Shown: piece by piece, positions 24,974 through 33,625 of the stretch
Layout of the letters: the number at the start of each line of letters is the position of its first letter
How positions within the stretch are numbered: position 1 is the first letter of the stretch
Assembly: GCA_963664835.2 (NCBI GenBank)
Contig: CAXXUG010000020.1
Location: forward strand, 248,001-312,000
Direction: 5' to 3'
From: G963664835 sp963664835
GTDB lineage: Bacteria; Chloroflexota; UBA6077; FW602-bin22; JBCLEL01
Length of the DNA: 64,000 nt
Position numbers and translations under genes: made by a program
Notes under the pieces: model-generated
What the model was told of the DNA's origin: nothing
The model's database searches: none
Seen by the model: only the letters and a program-made list of their open reading frames with translations

Positions 24974-25834
24974 TTGGAGTCAGTACATTTGCGTGTATTC
25001 ATAAGTCACAGTGATGACGATGTCGAAATAGCGAAGCCGCTCATCACTCTCCTTCGTAGTGCGCTCAATCTCAGAAGCAATGACATACGCTGTAGCAGTG
25101 TCGATGGATATCGCCTTCCGGCGGGTGCATCATCTGACGAAGTACTTCGTCGCGAGGTACACGACGCGGAGTTGCTCGTTGGTCTGATCACGCCCAACTC
25201 CATAACGTCGGTCTACGTCTTGTTCGAGCTGGGAGCACGTTGGGGTGCTGGAAAGCCGATGTACCCATTGCTTGCAGCAGGCGCAACTTGGGAGCATTTG
25301 GAGGGCCCTCTCAGTGGCATCAATGCATTGGACTGTTCCAACGCAAGCCAAGTCATCCAGTTCGTGGAAAATGCAGCAGAAGCACTTGGCACCAATGGTG
25401 GTAGTGCGTCTGCATACGTAGACTCAGTCTTCGAATTGGTCAAATCGTCTTCGGGTGATGAGCCCGTGGAGGCACCTAGCCCGCGGCGGAAAGCTTTTGA
25501 GAACAGCGACAATTCAACAACCACGCCCCCGGTCACGTCCGTGCGTCCGGCGCTTTCGAAGGAAGCGGAGCGCCTACTAGGTGAAGCATCGAAGGACAAT
25601 GCTGGGCCGATTCGAAAGCTTCGTTCGGCCGGCGGCACCTGGGTTTTTACTCAAAGAACGAGCTTTGCTGAGCCTGGCGACCCGCGCTCAGAGGCGTTAT
25701 GGAACGCCGCAATACGGGAACTCATCAATCACGATCTAGTTCGAGACCCGACTGGAAACGACAAGATGTTCGAATTGACACACAAGGGATTTCTTGTTGC
25801 CGATGAACTCAGGGCTTCGCGAAGCTCGGAGTAG
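24974..25834 (+). CDS. TIR-domain protein with C-terminal winged-helix-like region
   Basis: 286 residues. The N-terminal 130 residues form a TIR domain: VFISHSDDDVEIAKPLITLL, then LLVGLITPNSITSVYVLFELGARWGAGKP, where Glu85 in FELG is the expected NAD-cleaving glutamate. A low-complexity hinge (about 150-190) leads to a C-terminal domain (EALWNAAIRELINHDLVRDP, FELTHKGFLVADEL) that resembles a winged helix. Prokaryotic TIR proteins are often NADases in anti-phage or cell-suicide systems; that role here is inference. TTG start with a weak ribosome site. It faces the NYN gene convergently. Confidence 0.7.
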   Translation: MESVHLRVFISHSDDDVEIAKPLITLLRSALNLRSNDIRCSSVDGYRLPAGASSDEVLRREVHDAELLVGLITPNSITSVYVLFELGARWGAGKPMYPLLAAGATWEHLEGPLSGINALDCSNASQVIQFVENAAEALGTNGGSASAYVDSVFELVKSSSGDEPVEAPSPRRKAFENSDNSTTTPPVTSVRPALSKEAERLLGEASKDNAGPIRKLRSAGGTWVFTQRTSFAEPGDPRSEALWNAAIRELINHDLVRDPTGNDKMFELTHKGFLVADELRASRSSE

Positions 25835-25941
25835 CACGCTACATCCGGGTGGCTCGTGTGGAGTCCGCCAAGGGCGCGAGTTGCCTATAGAGTGCTTCGG
25901 CTGGAGATGCCGTGTAGTCTAGCGCTCAGGCAGTGTCAGGC

Positions 25942-26562
25942 TTAATTCCAACTCTGCGGACGTGTAAAAACGTAGCCATCGGGATTGACTACGTGGTTCG
26001 GCAATTGGCTTTTGCTGAGTACCCGGCGACCTATCGTGAACGATGCTGTCGCAGCGGAGCGCAATTGGAAGGAAGTACGATTGGGTGGGAGGGCGACAAC
26101 TACTCGTTTCTCTGGGTAACGTTTGCGGACCGCAAGTGTTGGCCCGGTCAAGTCGCCGTCCCCGGAGACAATTAGGGCATTATCGAACAGGTCGTCCTGC
26201 GCGTCGCCGAGCATCTCTACTGCTATGTTGACGTCGGTCATCTTCTCCTCGTAAGTATTCCAGATCGCGCCGCATTGGTAACAGGTTCTTTTCTTCGCGA
26301 GGTAGCTTCCATAATGTATGTGCAAATCCGGCAATGTTGCTATAGCCTCAAGGTACGTATTCTGTCGCATCCGTCGACCCGGATTCGGTGTCTGAGACGC
26401 GACCCTGGCGGTGAAGTATCTGACTGCTACCAACTTCTGTTCAGCGAGTAGGAGTTGCTGGGAAAGACAGCGAAGATCAAGCCAGTAGTAGCGCTGCCAA
26501 CCCTTGGACTTCAGTCCGTAATACAGGTTGAATCCATCAATGTACACTACTACTCGCTGCAT
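25942..26562 (-). CDS. NYN-domain (PIN-like) ribonuclease, LabA/DUF88 type
   Basis: 206 residues from ATG 26562, which has GAGG about six bases upstream; an in-frame ATG-less extension to 26601 is less likely. NYN motifs: VVVYIDGFNLYYGLK (Asp and Asn), EEKMTDVNIAVEMLGDA (Lys, Asp), ALIVSGDGDLTGPTLAVRK. An inserted CYQCGAIWNTYEEK may bind zinc only partly (two cysteines). NYN proteins are metal-dependent RNases. Its 5' flank carries a divergent promoter and a possible small RNA. Confidence 0.8.
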   Translation of the reverse strand: MQRVVVYIDGFNLYYGLKSKGWQRYYWLDLRCLSQQLLLAEQKLVAVRYFTARVASQTPNPGRRMRQNTYLEAIATLPDLHIHYGSYLAKKRTCYQCGAIWNTYEEKMTDVNIAVEMLGDAQDDLFDNALIVSGDGDLTGPTLAVRKRYPEKRVVVALPPNRTSFQLRSAATASFTIGRRVLSKSQLPNHVVNPDGYVFTRPQSWN

Positions 26563-26594
26563 TGAGACCTCGCATGTCGCTTTCGTAACGAGAA

Positions 26595-26623
26595 TTGACA
26601 TTGGGCTATGGAGCGCATATTAT
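26595..26623 (+). promoter_or_regulatory. Strong sigma70 promoter, plus strand, with no protein gene downstream
   Basis: A perfect TTGACA (26595-26600), exactly 17 bp, and TATTAT (26618-26623, five of six). A minus-strand TATAAT (26624-26619) overlaps the same -10 and could serve the NYN gene. Confidence 0.65.
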
Positions 26624-26629
26624 ACTCAT

Positions 26630-26689
26630 ACCCCGCCGGCGATAGTATCGCCGGCCCGACGTCCTCCATTTTGGGGGGCGTTTCTTTTT
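26630..26689 (+). ncRNA. Putative 60-nt small RNA upstream of the NYN nuclease gene
   Basis: The expected start, seven bases after the TATTAT box, is about 26630. The transcript has stem 1, a perfect 9-bp GCCGGCGAT/ATCGCCGGC (26635-26643 with 26647-26655) closing a three-base AGT loop. It then has the intrinsic terminator hairpin at 26660-26680 and the T-tract to 26689. Promoter, hairpin and terminator form a self-contained unit, with no reading frame of note. It could also be an orphan leader, but no plus-strand gene follows for several kb. Confidence 0.5.
26660..26689 (+). terminator. Rho-independent terminator of the putative small RNA
   Basis: CGTCCTCC (26660-26667) pairs with GGGGGGCG (26673-26680) over eight positions including two G-U pairs, loop ATTTT, followed by TTTCTTTTT (26681-26689). 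Confidence 0.65.
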
Positions 26690-26854
26690 GTCCCAAGTTC
26701 CGCGGTGGAAGGACGACTTTCAGATACAGGCGGATGTGCCGGCGGTCCATGAGTTCGTGGAGCAGATGCTGGCGATCGGGGTTTCGCTGGAGGCCGGCGG
26801 GGACTCCAGGTAGTGGCCGGAGGGCGCAGTTGTTCGGGGGCGCGAGCGGCGCGC

Positions 26855-27240
26855 TCTTGGCGGGGGTCAAGCCCAGCGCTACGTTACCCATCCCGGCTTG
26901 CGCCGGCACACCAAGGGATGAAAATCGGGGCACCGTTTTCGCGGGCTTCTCCATGGCATCACGGGACCATGGTTGGCTGCCGGTCTGCCGGGAGCGGGGG
27001 ACAAGCCCCTCGCCTAGTCGAGTCTACGACCGCGCTACATTTCCCATCCCCACCCCTCCTGGATTCCGGCCTTCGCCGGCGGATGCGGCTACCTCGGGCG
27101 ATTCGCGAATCGCCCCTACGGGAATGTGGGCTATTCTCCGCTCGGCCTGCCTACCGTTAACGGGGAACTAGCACCTCGCCTCGGGTAGGCATCGACCGCG
27201 CTACTTTTTGTCGTTCCGCCATTAACCACCGGTCTGCACA
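26855..27240 (+). repeat. Dispersed repeat copy (modules A and B)
   Basis: Module A hairpin CCCGGCTTGCGCCGG with 'caccaagggatgaaaat' at 26888-26930. Module B follows at 26985-27110: 'gagcgggggacaagcccctcgcc', 'cgaccgcgctacattt' and the hairpin ATTCCGGCCTTCGCCGG. A degenerate tail reaches 27240. The rest of 26690-27324 holds no gene. Confidence 0.7.
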
Positions 27241-27324
27241 TCGGCAGGTTGCGCCGAGTTAGCGCCGGCATCGAGGTTGATTGGGGCAGATCCTGTGAGG
27301 ATCAAGACCGAGAGAGGGAGCGGG

Positions 27325-27444
27325 TCAGGCGTCGCGATCTGGGGACTTTGCTAGGCGTTTGAGAAGCTTGTGGAGCAGGACGATCGGGATCGTGAGCAGC
27401 ATCATTATCGTCAAGAGAATGCCGCGCAGTATATTCAGTATCAC
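27325..27444 (-). CDS. Very small single-helix membrane peptide or remnant
   Basis: From GTG 27444 the minus strand reads 39 residues with one strong hydrophobic helix (ILLTIMMLLTIPIVLLHKLL) and a basic tail (KRLAKSPDRDA). The same frame extends upstream through RDRLNDALFSGRRFDSSDD to stop codons near 27505 without a standard start, so it may be the end of a decayed larger gene. No ribosome site is evident. Low confidence. Confidence 0.25.
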   Translation of the reverse strand: MILNILRGILLTIMMLLTIPIVLLHKLLKRLAKSPDRDA

Positions 27445-27657
27445 CGAGTCGTCCGAGGAATCAAATCGTCTACCAGAAAAGAGAGCGTCGTTCAGACGGT
27501 CTCGACCCTACTAGCGAAGTAGTAGGGGGAGGCTACGAGAAACCTAAGCACGCCTGTTTGCGTCTTACAATAGCCGGCTTGCGCTGGCACGTGCATCGCT
27601 GGGCGCGGGAGTGGGCAGGCCGGCCTCGCTTATAGCGGACCGGTTCGGCCTACCTCG

Positions 27658-27939
27658 TTATGGCAGAAGCTTGACCAGAGCGACCGTGAGGGTGACGTTG
27701 AGTGTAACTATGCTGGCGCCCATGAGCCACATTTGACGGTAGAGATCGGCTCGCAACTCGGCGATCACGGTTCGAAGATCAGCTTTGGTTGTGAAGTCCG
27801 CAAGGTCGTCTTTGGTGGCAAGTCGTCCGTTTGTGGCTTCGCCCAACGTGGCAACGACGGCCTCAGCTTGAGCCTCATCGAAGCCCGCATTCTTGAGGCT
27901 CGTCACGGCCTTATGAGTGTCGAACGTTAGGGCTCCCAT
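27658..27939 (-). CDS. DUF1640-like coiled-coil protein with C-terminal membrane anchor
   Basis: 93 residues. FDTHKAVTSLKNAGFDEAQAEAVVATLGEA is the characteristic opening of DUF1640/CCDC90-type proteins. An amphipathic coiled coil with TKDDLADFTTKADLRTVIAELRADL and one C-terminal helix (LMGASIVTLNVTLTVALVKLL) follow. Start ATG 27939 sits right after GAGGAGA; GTG 27948 is an alternative. Function unknown; these proteins are often near mobile or TA genes. Confidence 0.65.
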   Translation of the reverse strand: MGALTFDTHKAVTSLKNAGFDEAQAEAVVATLGEATNGRLATKDDLADFTTKADLRTVIAELRADLYRQMWLMGASIVTLNVTLTVALVKLLP

Positions 27940-28038
27940 TCTCCTCACCTCGTGTCCTCGATTATACAGTGGTTCAGACGCGGGTGCCGGGTTCCGGCTG
28001 ATCTCTCAAGCGAACGGTCGGAACAACGCCGGTCCTTC

Positions 28039-28905
28039 TCAGTAGGAATCGTCTTTTGGCGGCCGGCCAGGGGTACCCTCCGGCGCCACTGTCGCGGCCG
28101 GCTCGGTGGCCTCGGTGGTTTCGGCCTCGGACAGGACCAGGAAATCGGCGGGTATGAATCCGACGTTGCCGTCCGGGTCGCGTACGTTCTTCCATACGAC
28201 GTCGTCTTCGGTTACGTCCGGTCCAACGACGACCATCTCGGCGCCTTCGGGCCAGGCTTTGACCCGGTCGGCTGGGTCGAGGGTGGTGCGGATGTAGACG
28301 CCGGAGCCGCCTGTGTTGCCGACGACGTAAGTGACCTCCGGCGCATCTGGGGCCGGGGTCGATTCATCCGGCTCGGCGGCCGGCGTTGTGGGCTCGGCGG
28401 TAGGCGTGTCGGTGCCGGCGGGCACTAGCAGGTAGTCGGCCGGCACGAAGCCGGCGTTGCCGTCCGGGTCTTCCACGTTCCGCCAGACCCGGCCTTCGGC
28501 AGTTACGTCCGGCCCTATGACAACCATCTCGGTACCGTCAGGCCAGGCCTTGATCTTGTCGTCCATATCAGCCGTGCGGCGGATGAAGACACCGTCGCCG
28601 CCGGTTTCTCCGACGACCCATTTGGCCGCGACCGTTGGGGTTGGCGGAGCCTGGGTCGGGGTGACGGTTGGCGGCGCCTCCGTGGCGGTTGCGGTAGCGG
28701 GCGGGATGGTCGGAGTTGCGGTCGACGGTAGCGGTGTAAAAGTGGCAGGCGGCGCTTGGGTGGCGGTTGGCGGCGATTCAGCCACTTCCGCGCCCTGGTC
28801 AAAGGGATTGCAGCTTGACAGCGCCAGTGCCAGTACCAACAATCCGCCGGCGAACCAGGTAGACCTGCGGGCGGATGAGCGCATGGGTTGTTGTACTCTA
28901 GTCAT
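28039..28905 (-). CDS. Lipoprotein with two bacterial SH3 domains (paralogue of 20974 gene)
   Basis: 288 residues. Lipobox LALALSSC followed by NPFDQGAEVAESPPT, nearly the same mature start as the gene at 20974 (GCNPFDQGEQEPEP). A Thr/Pro/Ala linker leads to SH3 repeat 1 (GDGVFIRRTADMDDKIKAWP to NAGFVPADYL) and repeat 2 (GSGVYIRTTLDPADRVKAWP to NVGFIPADFL). It ends shortly after with GRPPKDDSY and lacks the C-terminal helical domain of its paralogue. Cell-surface, probable wall or glycan binding. Confidence 0.75.
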   Translation of the reverse strand: MTRVQQPMRSSARRSTWFAGGLLVLALALSSCNPFDQGAEVAESPPTATQAPPATFTPLPSTATPTIPPATATATEAPPTVTPTQAPPTPTVAAKWVVGETGGDGVFIRRTADMDDKIKAWPDGTEMVVIGPDVTAEGRVWRNVEDPDGNAGFVPADYLLVPAGTDTPTAEPTTPAAEPDESTPAPDAPEVTYVVGNTGGSGVYIRTTLDPADRVKAWPEGAEMVVVGPDVTEDDVVWKNVRDPDGNVGFIPADFLVLSEAETTEATEPAATVAPEGTPGRPPKDDSY

Positions 28906-28914
28906 CGGTTACGA

Positions 28915-29355
28915 CTCTGTTGCGTCCGGGCATCCCGGTCGCGATCCGGCATGCCAGGGAGTGAAAATGTGGATGCTTTGCCGGATGGGTTTGGGTTTGG
29001 TTGGTGCCCTCTCCCATCCCCTCTGGATTCCGGCTTTCGCCGGAATGACGAATTCGGCGCTGGGTTCGACGGGTCATTTCCATTTTCGTACCAATCCCTC
29101 ATCCCGGCTTGCGCCGGCACATCAAGATATGAAAATGGATGCACTGGTTGACGAGTGTTCCTCACAGTGGCTCGGGACTTCGGTTGGTTGCCGGTCTGCC
29201 GGGAGCGGGGGACAAGCCCCTCGCCTCGCGAAGTCTTCGACCGCGCTACATTTCCGCTCCCCTCCCCTCCTGGATTCCGGCCTTCGCCGGAATGACGAAG
29301 TGGGGGGCCGGAGTGTTGAGTTTGGGCGGCGTGTAATGTCATCTTCGTATCAATT
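28915..29355 (+). repeat. Dispersed repeat copies, two module B hairpins around a module A
   Basis: Hairpin B2 ATTCCGGC-TTTC-GCCGGAAT at 29026-29047. Module A at 29083-29137 has CATTTTCGTACC, CCCGGCTTGCGCCGG and 'atatgaaaatg'. Module B1 at 29205-29225 is followed by 'accgcgctacatttcc' and a second B2 hairpin (ATTCCGGC-CTTC-GCCGGAAT) at about 29274. It ends at a 'gtcatcttcgta' module A start near 29338, directly before mtnP's 3' end. Confidence 0.75.
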
Positions 29356-29361
29356 GCCAAG

Positions 29362-30222
29362 TCACAGGTATTTGCCGATTAGCAGGGAGAGCTTGGACTT
29401 GGTGTCGGCGGGCATGGCGTCCTTGGCGGTGATTATGGCGTCCTTTAGGGCGCTGCGGCACTGGCAGCCGCGATCGTCGCCCAAACGGGACATCAAGCCG
29501 GCGATGACGCGCTGGGCCTGGTCGATATTTTGGAGAAGATTCTGGACGACCACTTCGACCGTGACCGGCTCGGCGCTCTCGTGCCAGACGTCGTAGTCGG
29601 TTACGAGCGCGAGGGTGGCGTAGCAGATCTCAGCCTCGCGGGCGAGTTTGGCCTCGGGCAACGCGGTCATTCCGATCACGTCCACTCCCCACTGGCGATA
29701 GACTCGCGATTCGGCTTTGGTCGAAAACTGGGGGCCTTCGATGCATACGTAGGTGCCGCCACGGTGTACGCGCGGGACCCATCGTTCCGCCTCTTCGGCA
29801 AGGGCTTTGCTGAGAAGCGGGCAGAAAGGGTCGGCGAATCCGACGTGGGCGACGATACCCTCCCCGAAGAAGGTGCTGGGCCTCAGCCTGGTACGGTCGA
29901 GGAGCTGATCCGGCACCAGAAGGTCGAGCGGCCGGACGTCTTCGCGCATTGATCCCACCGCGCTAACGGAGAGTATCTGCTCGACGCCAATGGACTTCAA
30001 CGCGAAGATGTTCGCGCGGCTGTTGACCTCTGTCGGCATGATCCGGTGGCCCCGGCCGTGCCTGGGCAGGAACGCGATGGTGGAGCCGGACAGCTTTCCA
30101 ACTCGGATGAGGTCGCTCGGCTGCCCGAATGGAGTGTCGACAGACAGCTCATCGACTGTCTGGAGGCCCTCCATGTCGTAGAGCGCGCTGCCACCGATAA
30201 CGCCGACCCTGGCATCAGCCAA
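29362..30222 (-). CDS. mtnP: S-methyl-5'-thioadenosine phosphorylase
   Basis: 286 residues of the PNP/MTAP class I family. VGVIGGSALYDMEGLQ at the N-terminus, FLPRHGRGHRIMPTEVNSRA, VSAVGSMREDVRPLDLLVPD, GGTYVCIEGPQFSTKAESR and IGMTALPEAKLAREAE match MTA phosphorylase; the LPEA/TDYD region binds the purine. It cleaves methylthioadenosine to adenine and methylthioribose-1-phosphate. TTG start at 30222. apt lies upstream in the same direction, a sensible pair because Apt recycles the adenine released. Confidence 0.9.
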   Translation of the reverse strand: MADARVGVIGGSALYDMEGLQTVDELSVDTPFGQPSDLIRVGKLSGSTIAFLPRHGRGHRIMPTEVNSRANIFALKSIGVEQILSVSAVGSMREDVRPLDLLVPDQLLDRTRLRPSTFFGEGIVAHVGFADPFCPLLSKALAEEAERWVPRVHRGGTYVCIEGPQFSTKAESRVYRQWGVDVIGMTALPEAKLAREAEICYATLALVTDYDVWHESAEPVTVEVVVQNLLQNIDQAQRVIAGLMSRLGDDRGCQCRSALKDAIITAKDAMPADTKSKLSLLIGKYL

Positions 30223-30328
30223 TAATTGCCTCCTTGTGCCCTGAGTGTTGCCAAACGTGGACCTGACGTTGCGTCACGAGCGCCGATTCCCGCATGTCAC
30301 GCATCATATCCGGCGAAAGAGTCTCGTG

Positions 30329-30877
30329 TCAGAACTTCAGAATGCTGAAGATGGGCCCGTAACCAGCGAGGGGCTTTCGACCTGCGAGGAACGTCAACTC
30401 GGCCAGAAACGCGATGCCGGCGACGACCCCGCCAAGCTGTTCCACCAAGTCGATAGAGGCCTTGACGGTACCGCCGGTGGCAAGAACGTCGTCGACTATG
30501 AGTATACGTTGGCCGGGTTGTACGGCGTCCCGGTGCATTTCCAGGGTATTGGTGCCGTACTCCAACTCGTAGTCTGTATGAATGGTATCAGCCGGCAGCT
30601 TACCTCGCTTGCGTATCGGGACGACGCCGGCGTCAAGGTTCAACGCGACTGGCGTGGCGAGGATGAATCCGCGCGACTCGACGCTGGCGACGAGGTCGAT
30701 GTCTTGGCCGGCGAACGGGGCGCTGATCTGTCCGGTTACTTGACGTAAGGCGGCCGGATCTTTGAGCAGCGGGGTGATGTCCTTGAACAGGATCCCGGGT
30801 TTAGGGAAGTCGGGGACATCGCGAATCCGTTCGGTCAGCTCGGGAATCGACAGTTCCACGGTGTTGTCCTCCAACAA
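30329..30877 (-). CDS. apt: Adenine phosphoribosyltransferase
   Basis: 182 residues. VPDFPKPGILFKDITPLLKDP, SVESRGFILATPVAL, VPIRKRGKLPADTIHTDYELEYG and the PRPP-binding loop ILIVDDVLATGGTVKAS are all diagnostic of Apt, which turns adenine plus PRPP into AMP. Usual length. TTG start at 30877. 106 bp separate it from mtnP downstream, so the two could be co-transcribed as a purine-salvage pair. Confidence 0.95.
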   Translation of the reverse strand: MLEDNTVELSIPELTERIRDVPDFPKPGILFKDITPLLKDPAALRQVTGQISAPFAGQDIDLVASVESRGFILATPVALNLDAGVVPIRKRGKLPADTIHTDYELEYGTNTLEMHRDAVQPGQRILIVDDVLATGGTVKASIDLVEQLGGVVAGIAFLAELTFLAGRKPLAGYGPIFSILKF

Positions 30878-30959
30878 GACGGCGCCGGCGGCCGGCGCGA
30901 TGCGTCGCGCTCCGCGTCGGATTCTAGTCTACCGCAATTTGTTGTACAACCGGTTGGGT

Positions 30960-31375
30960 CTGGTGCATCGAGGTGCGAATGTCCGGTGCTCAGGCGACAT
31001 CACGGGATGAGAATGGGCCGGCGCCGGGCATTACAACGGGGGTGGACTAGCGCCACGCCCCGAACCCAGCGGGGGACAAGCCCCCGCGCTACATTGACCG
31101 CAGCGGTGGTTCCCGTTTTTTCGATTGACTTATTGCCGCGCGGCGATGGTGCGAGCCCCCGGGCTACAGTCGCCGTGGGAGTGGTCGCCGGACCGCCCTC
31201 GCGGAGCGCTTCGCGAAGCGCCCCATCCGGGACCCTTGGGGCTAGTGGAACCACCGGGGTAGCGTCTATTCTGGTGGCGGCAATGATAGAATTTGATTCC
31301 TTCCGTCCGGCACATCTGATCGTACCGATTGCTCATGGGTGTGTGCATCGGATGAAGTGAAGACGAAATGAGAAA
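30960..31375 (+). repeat. Diverged dispersed-repeat sequence
   Basis: 'catcacgggatgagaatggg' and 'cagcgggggacaagcccccgcgctacattg' (31058-31096) are module A-end and module B1. 'gagcccccgggctacagtcgccg' at about 31152 is another degraded B1, and 'gatcgtaccgattgctcatggg' at 31318 resembles a module A start. No gene is seen in 30878-31383. Confidence 0.55.
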
Positions 31376-31383
31376 AGCTGTCG

Positions 31384-32382
31384 ATGAGTAAGACACTGGT
31401 ATCCTCGACCGATGGTCAGCCGTCGGTTGGAACCCGAATCACCTGCGTGATCGTCAGTTGGAACGTGCGCGAGCTTGTGCTGAAATGTCTCGAATCGGTC
31501 CTTGCTTCGGCCGAGAGGTCGGGAATAGGTGTAGAGACGGTGGTGGTGGACAATGCGTCGAGCGATGGCACGGCTGAGGAGATATCTGAACGGTTCTCGA
31601 GCGTCGAACTGATCGCTAACGACGAGAACGTTGGCCTGGCTAAAGCGGTGAGCCAGGTCGCCGGAAGGTCGCAATCTGATTATTTATTCCTGCTGAACCC
31701 GGATACATGGTTGGAGGACGGGGCGTTGGATCGCCTGGTCGATGCATTGGACAGGAATCCGGCGGTCGGCCTGGTGGGTCCGGCCATCGTGGCCGACGAC
31801 GGCCGGACCGAGCAGCCTTGTCGTCGCTTTCCCCGGTGGTATGACTTCTTCTGGGAGAGCACGCTTCTGGAGCGCTTCTGGCCGGATTCGCCGTCGGTCC
31901 GCCACTATCGCTGCGCCGATTTGCCGGCGGATCAGGTGCAATTTCCCGACTGGATCACCGGCGCCGCCCTGATTGTGCGCAGGTCGGCGATCGGGAGTGA
32001 GGCAGTTTTCGATACGCGTTTCTTCATGTACTCCGAGGAGTTGGACCTATGCCGGCGACTGAGGGCAAACGGATGGGAGGTGCTCTACGAGCCCTCGGCG
32101 GTGATTCATCATGCAGGCGGCCGGAGCTCGTCGCAGGACGATTATCTTCGCAATGTTCGATTCCACGATAGCAAGGCGACCTATATGGCGAAGCACCATG
32201 GACGTCACCTGGAGCTAGTTTTCCGCTTGTTCATCGCGCTGTCGTTAACGCTCAGCGGGTTGGAAGACTGGACGAAGGGCAAGCTGGAAAAGGAGGAGCA
32301 TTGGCGGGCCAACCGTGCGGCGATGTACATTAGATCGGGGCTCTGGCACCTCAAGCGATTGATTTCCAGGATGGGCGGCTAG
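31384..32382 (+). CDS. Glycosyltransferase family 2
   Basis: 332 residues. GT-A fold with ITCVIVSWNVRELVLKCLES, VVVDNASSDGTAEEI (donor binding), DYLFLLNPDTWLEDGAL (DxD-equivalent), FPDWITGAALIVRRSAI and MYSEELDLCRRLRANGWEV. These are the hallmarks of rhamnosyl/mannosyl-type GT2 enzymes in polysaccharide synthesis. The C-terminal helices may lie along the membrane. ATG start. The following GT4 gene begins 10 bp later, forming a two-gene unit. Confidence 0.85.
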   Translation: MSKTLVSSTDGQPSVGTRITCVIVSWNVRELVLKCLESVLASAERSGIGVETVVVDNASSDGTAEEISERFSSVELIANDENVGLAKAVSQVAGRSQSDYLFLLNPDTWLEDGALDRLVDALDRNPAVGLVGPAIVADDGRTEQPCRRFPRWYDFFWESTLLERFWPDSPSVRHYRCADLPADQVQFPDWITGAALIVRRSAIGSEAVFDTRFFMYSEELDLCRRLRANGWEVLYEPSAVIHHAGGRSSSQDDYLRNVRFHDSKATYMAKHHGRHLELVFRLFIALSLTLSGLEDWTKGKLEKEEHWRANRAAMYIRSGLWHLKRLISRMGG

Positions 32383-32392
32383 GAGTTCACCG

Positions 32393-33625
32393 ATGCTCAG
32401 AGTAGCTTTACTGACGGGTGAGTATCCGCCAATGCGCGGCGGCGTCGCCGACTTCACCGAGCAAATAGCCCGGACTTTGGTGACGATCGGGGCGAGGCCG
32501 GCCGTTATCACCTCGGCGAAGGCGAACCTGGATTCGCCCTCAATTGGCTCATCGAGCGATCCGAGCGAAGTTGAGGTGTTTCCCGACATTCGCAGGTGGC
32601 GCCTCGCTACACTTCCAATGCTGGCCGCGACCATAGAGGCGACCGGCGCCGAGGTCTTGAACATTCAGTATCAGACTGGCGCCTTCGAACTCAACCCGGT
32701 GGTTAACCTGTTGCCGCTGTATATGCGTCTCAGGCTCCCAGCGCTGAAGGTAGTCACCACGTTTCACGATCTCAGGGAGCCGTACATTCTGCCCAAGATC
32801 GGTCCTCTACGCCATCTCGCGGTGTGGTTGCTTGCCCTGACCTCTCACGGCGTTATCTTGACCAATAATGAAGACCTTGCCGTGCTGACCAAGTGGAGCG
32901 GTGAAGACGAGATCCGTGTTCGCTTCGGCGGACCTCCAGTATTTCCGATCCCGATCGGATGCAACATCCCGTTGAGCAATAGGGCCACATTCAACCGGAC
33001 GGCGTGGCGCCAGCGCATGGGGATTGGGCCGGCGGATTTCCTGTTCGGCTACTTCGGCTATTTGAACGCGAGCAAGGGCATCGATGATCTGATCGACGCG
33101 TTTGGGACGATGTTGGCAAATGGAGAGCAGGCGAAGCTGGCGATGATTGGAGGATCTACGAGCGACAGCGGCCGGGGAGAACGCAACTACGCTCGAGACA
33201 TGCGAGCACGGTTGGGCGACACTCCGTTCCGTAGCAATGTCGTGTGGAGTGGCTACACCGCTGCTCATGAGGTCTCTGCGAATCTATTCGCAATCGACGC
33301 CTGCGTGCTGCCATTCAAGGCCGGGGCATCGTTGCGACACGGTACGCTGGTCGCGGCGATCGCGCACGATCTGCCGGTTGTGACAACGATGCCGCCCACG
33401 GTAGGGGAGGCCGCGACGGCATATCCAATGCTGGCGGATCGAGAGAACGTCCTGATGGTGCCGGCCGGTTCGCCGGAGCGGTTGAGTTCGGCGATGAGCG
33501 AAGTAGCCGGCTCGCCGGCGCTGCGGCGAAGATTGTCCAAAGGCATCAGGAACATTTCGGAAGAGTTTCGCTGGGACAGGATCGGCATGAAAACGTTGAG
33601 AGCGTTCCAGCGAGTGTTGGGATGA
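32393..33625 (+). CDS. Glycosyltransferase family 4
   Basis: 410 residues of GT-B fold. The N-terminal acceptor domain opens LLTGEYPPMRGGVADFTEQIA. The donor domain has FLFGYFGYLNASKGIDDLIDAF, FRSNVVWSGYTAAHEVSANL, and the E-x7-E region appears as LPFKAGASLRHGTLVAAIAHDLPVV, slightly altered in that glycine-rich stretches replace the usual first Glu. A retaining glycosyltransferase of surface-glycan synthesis; donor sugar unknown. Coupled to the GT2 gene upstream. Confidence 0.85.
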   Translation: MLRVALLTGEYPPMRGGVADFTEQIARTLVTIGARPAVITSAKANLDSPSIGSSSDPSEVEVFPDIRRWRLATLPMLAATIEATGAEVLNIQYQTGAFELNPVVNLLPLYMRLRLPALKVVTTFHDLREPYILPKIGPLRHLAVWLLALTSHGVILTNNEDLAVLTKWSGEDEIRVRFGGPPVFPIPIGCNIPLSNRATFNRTAWRQRMGIGPADFLFGYFGYLNASKGIDDLIDAFGTMLANGEQAKLAMIGGSTSDSGRGERNYARDMRARLGDTPFRSNVVWSGYTAAHEVSANLFAIDACVLPFKAGASLRHGTLVAAIAHDLPVVTTMPPTVGEAATAYPMLADRENVLMVPAGSPERLSSAMSEVAGSPALRRRLSKGIRNISEEFRWDRIGMKTLRAFQRVLG

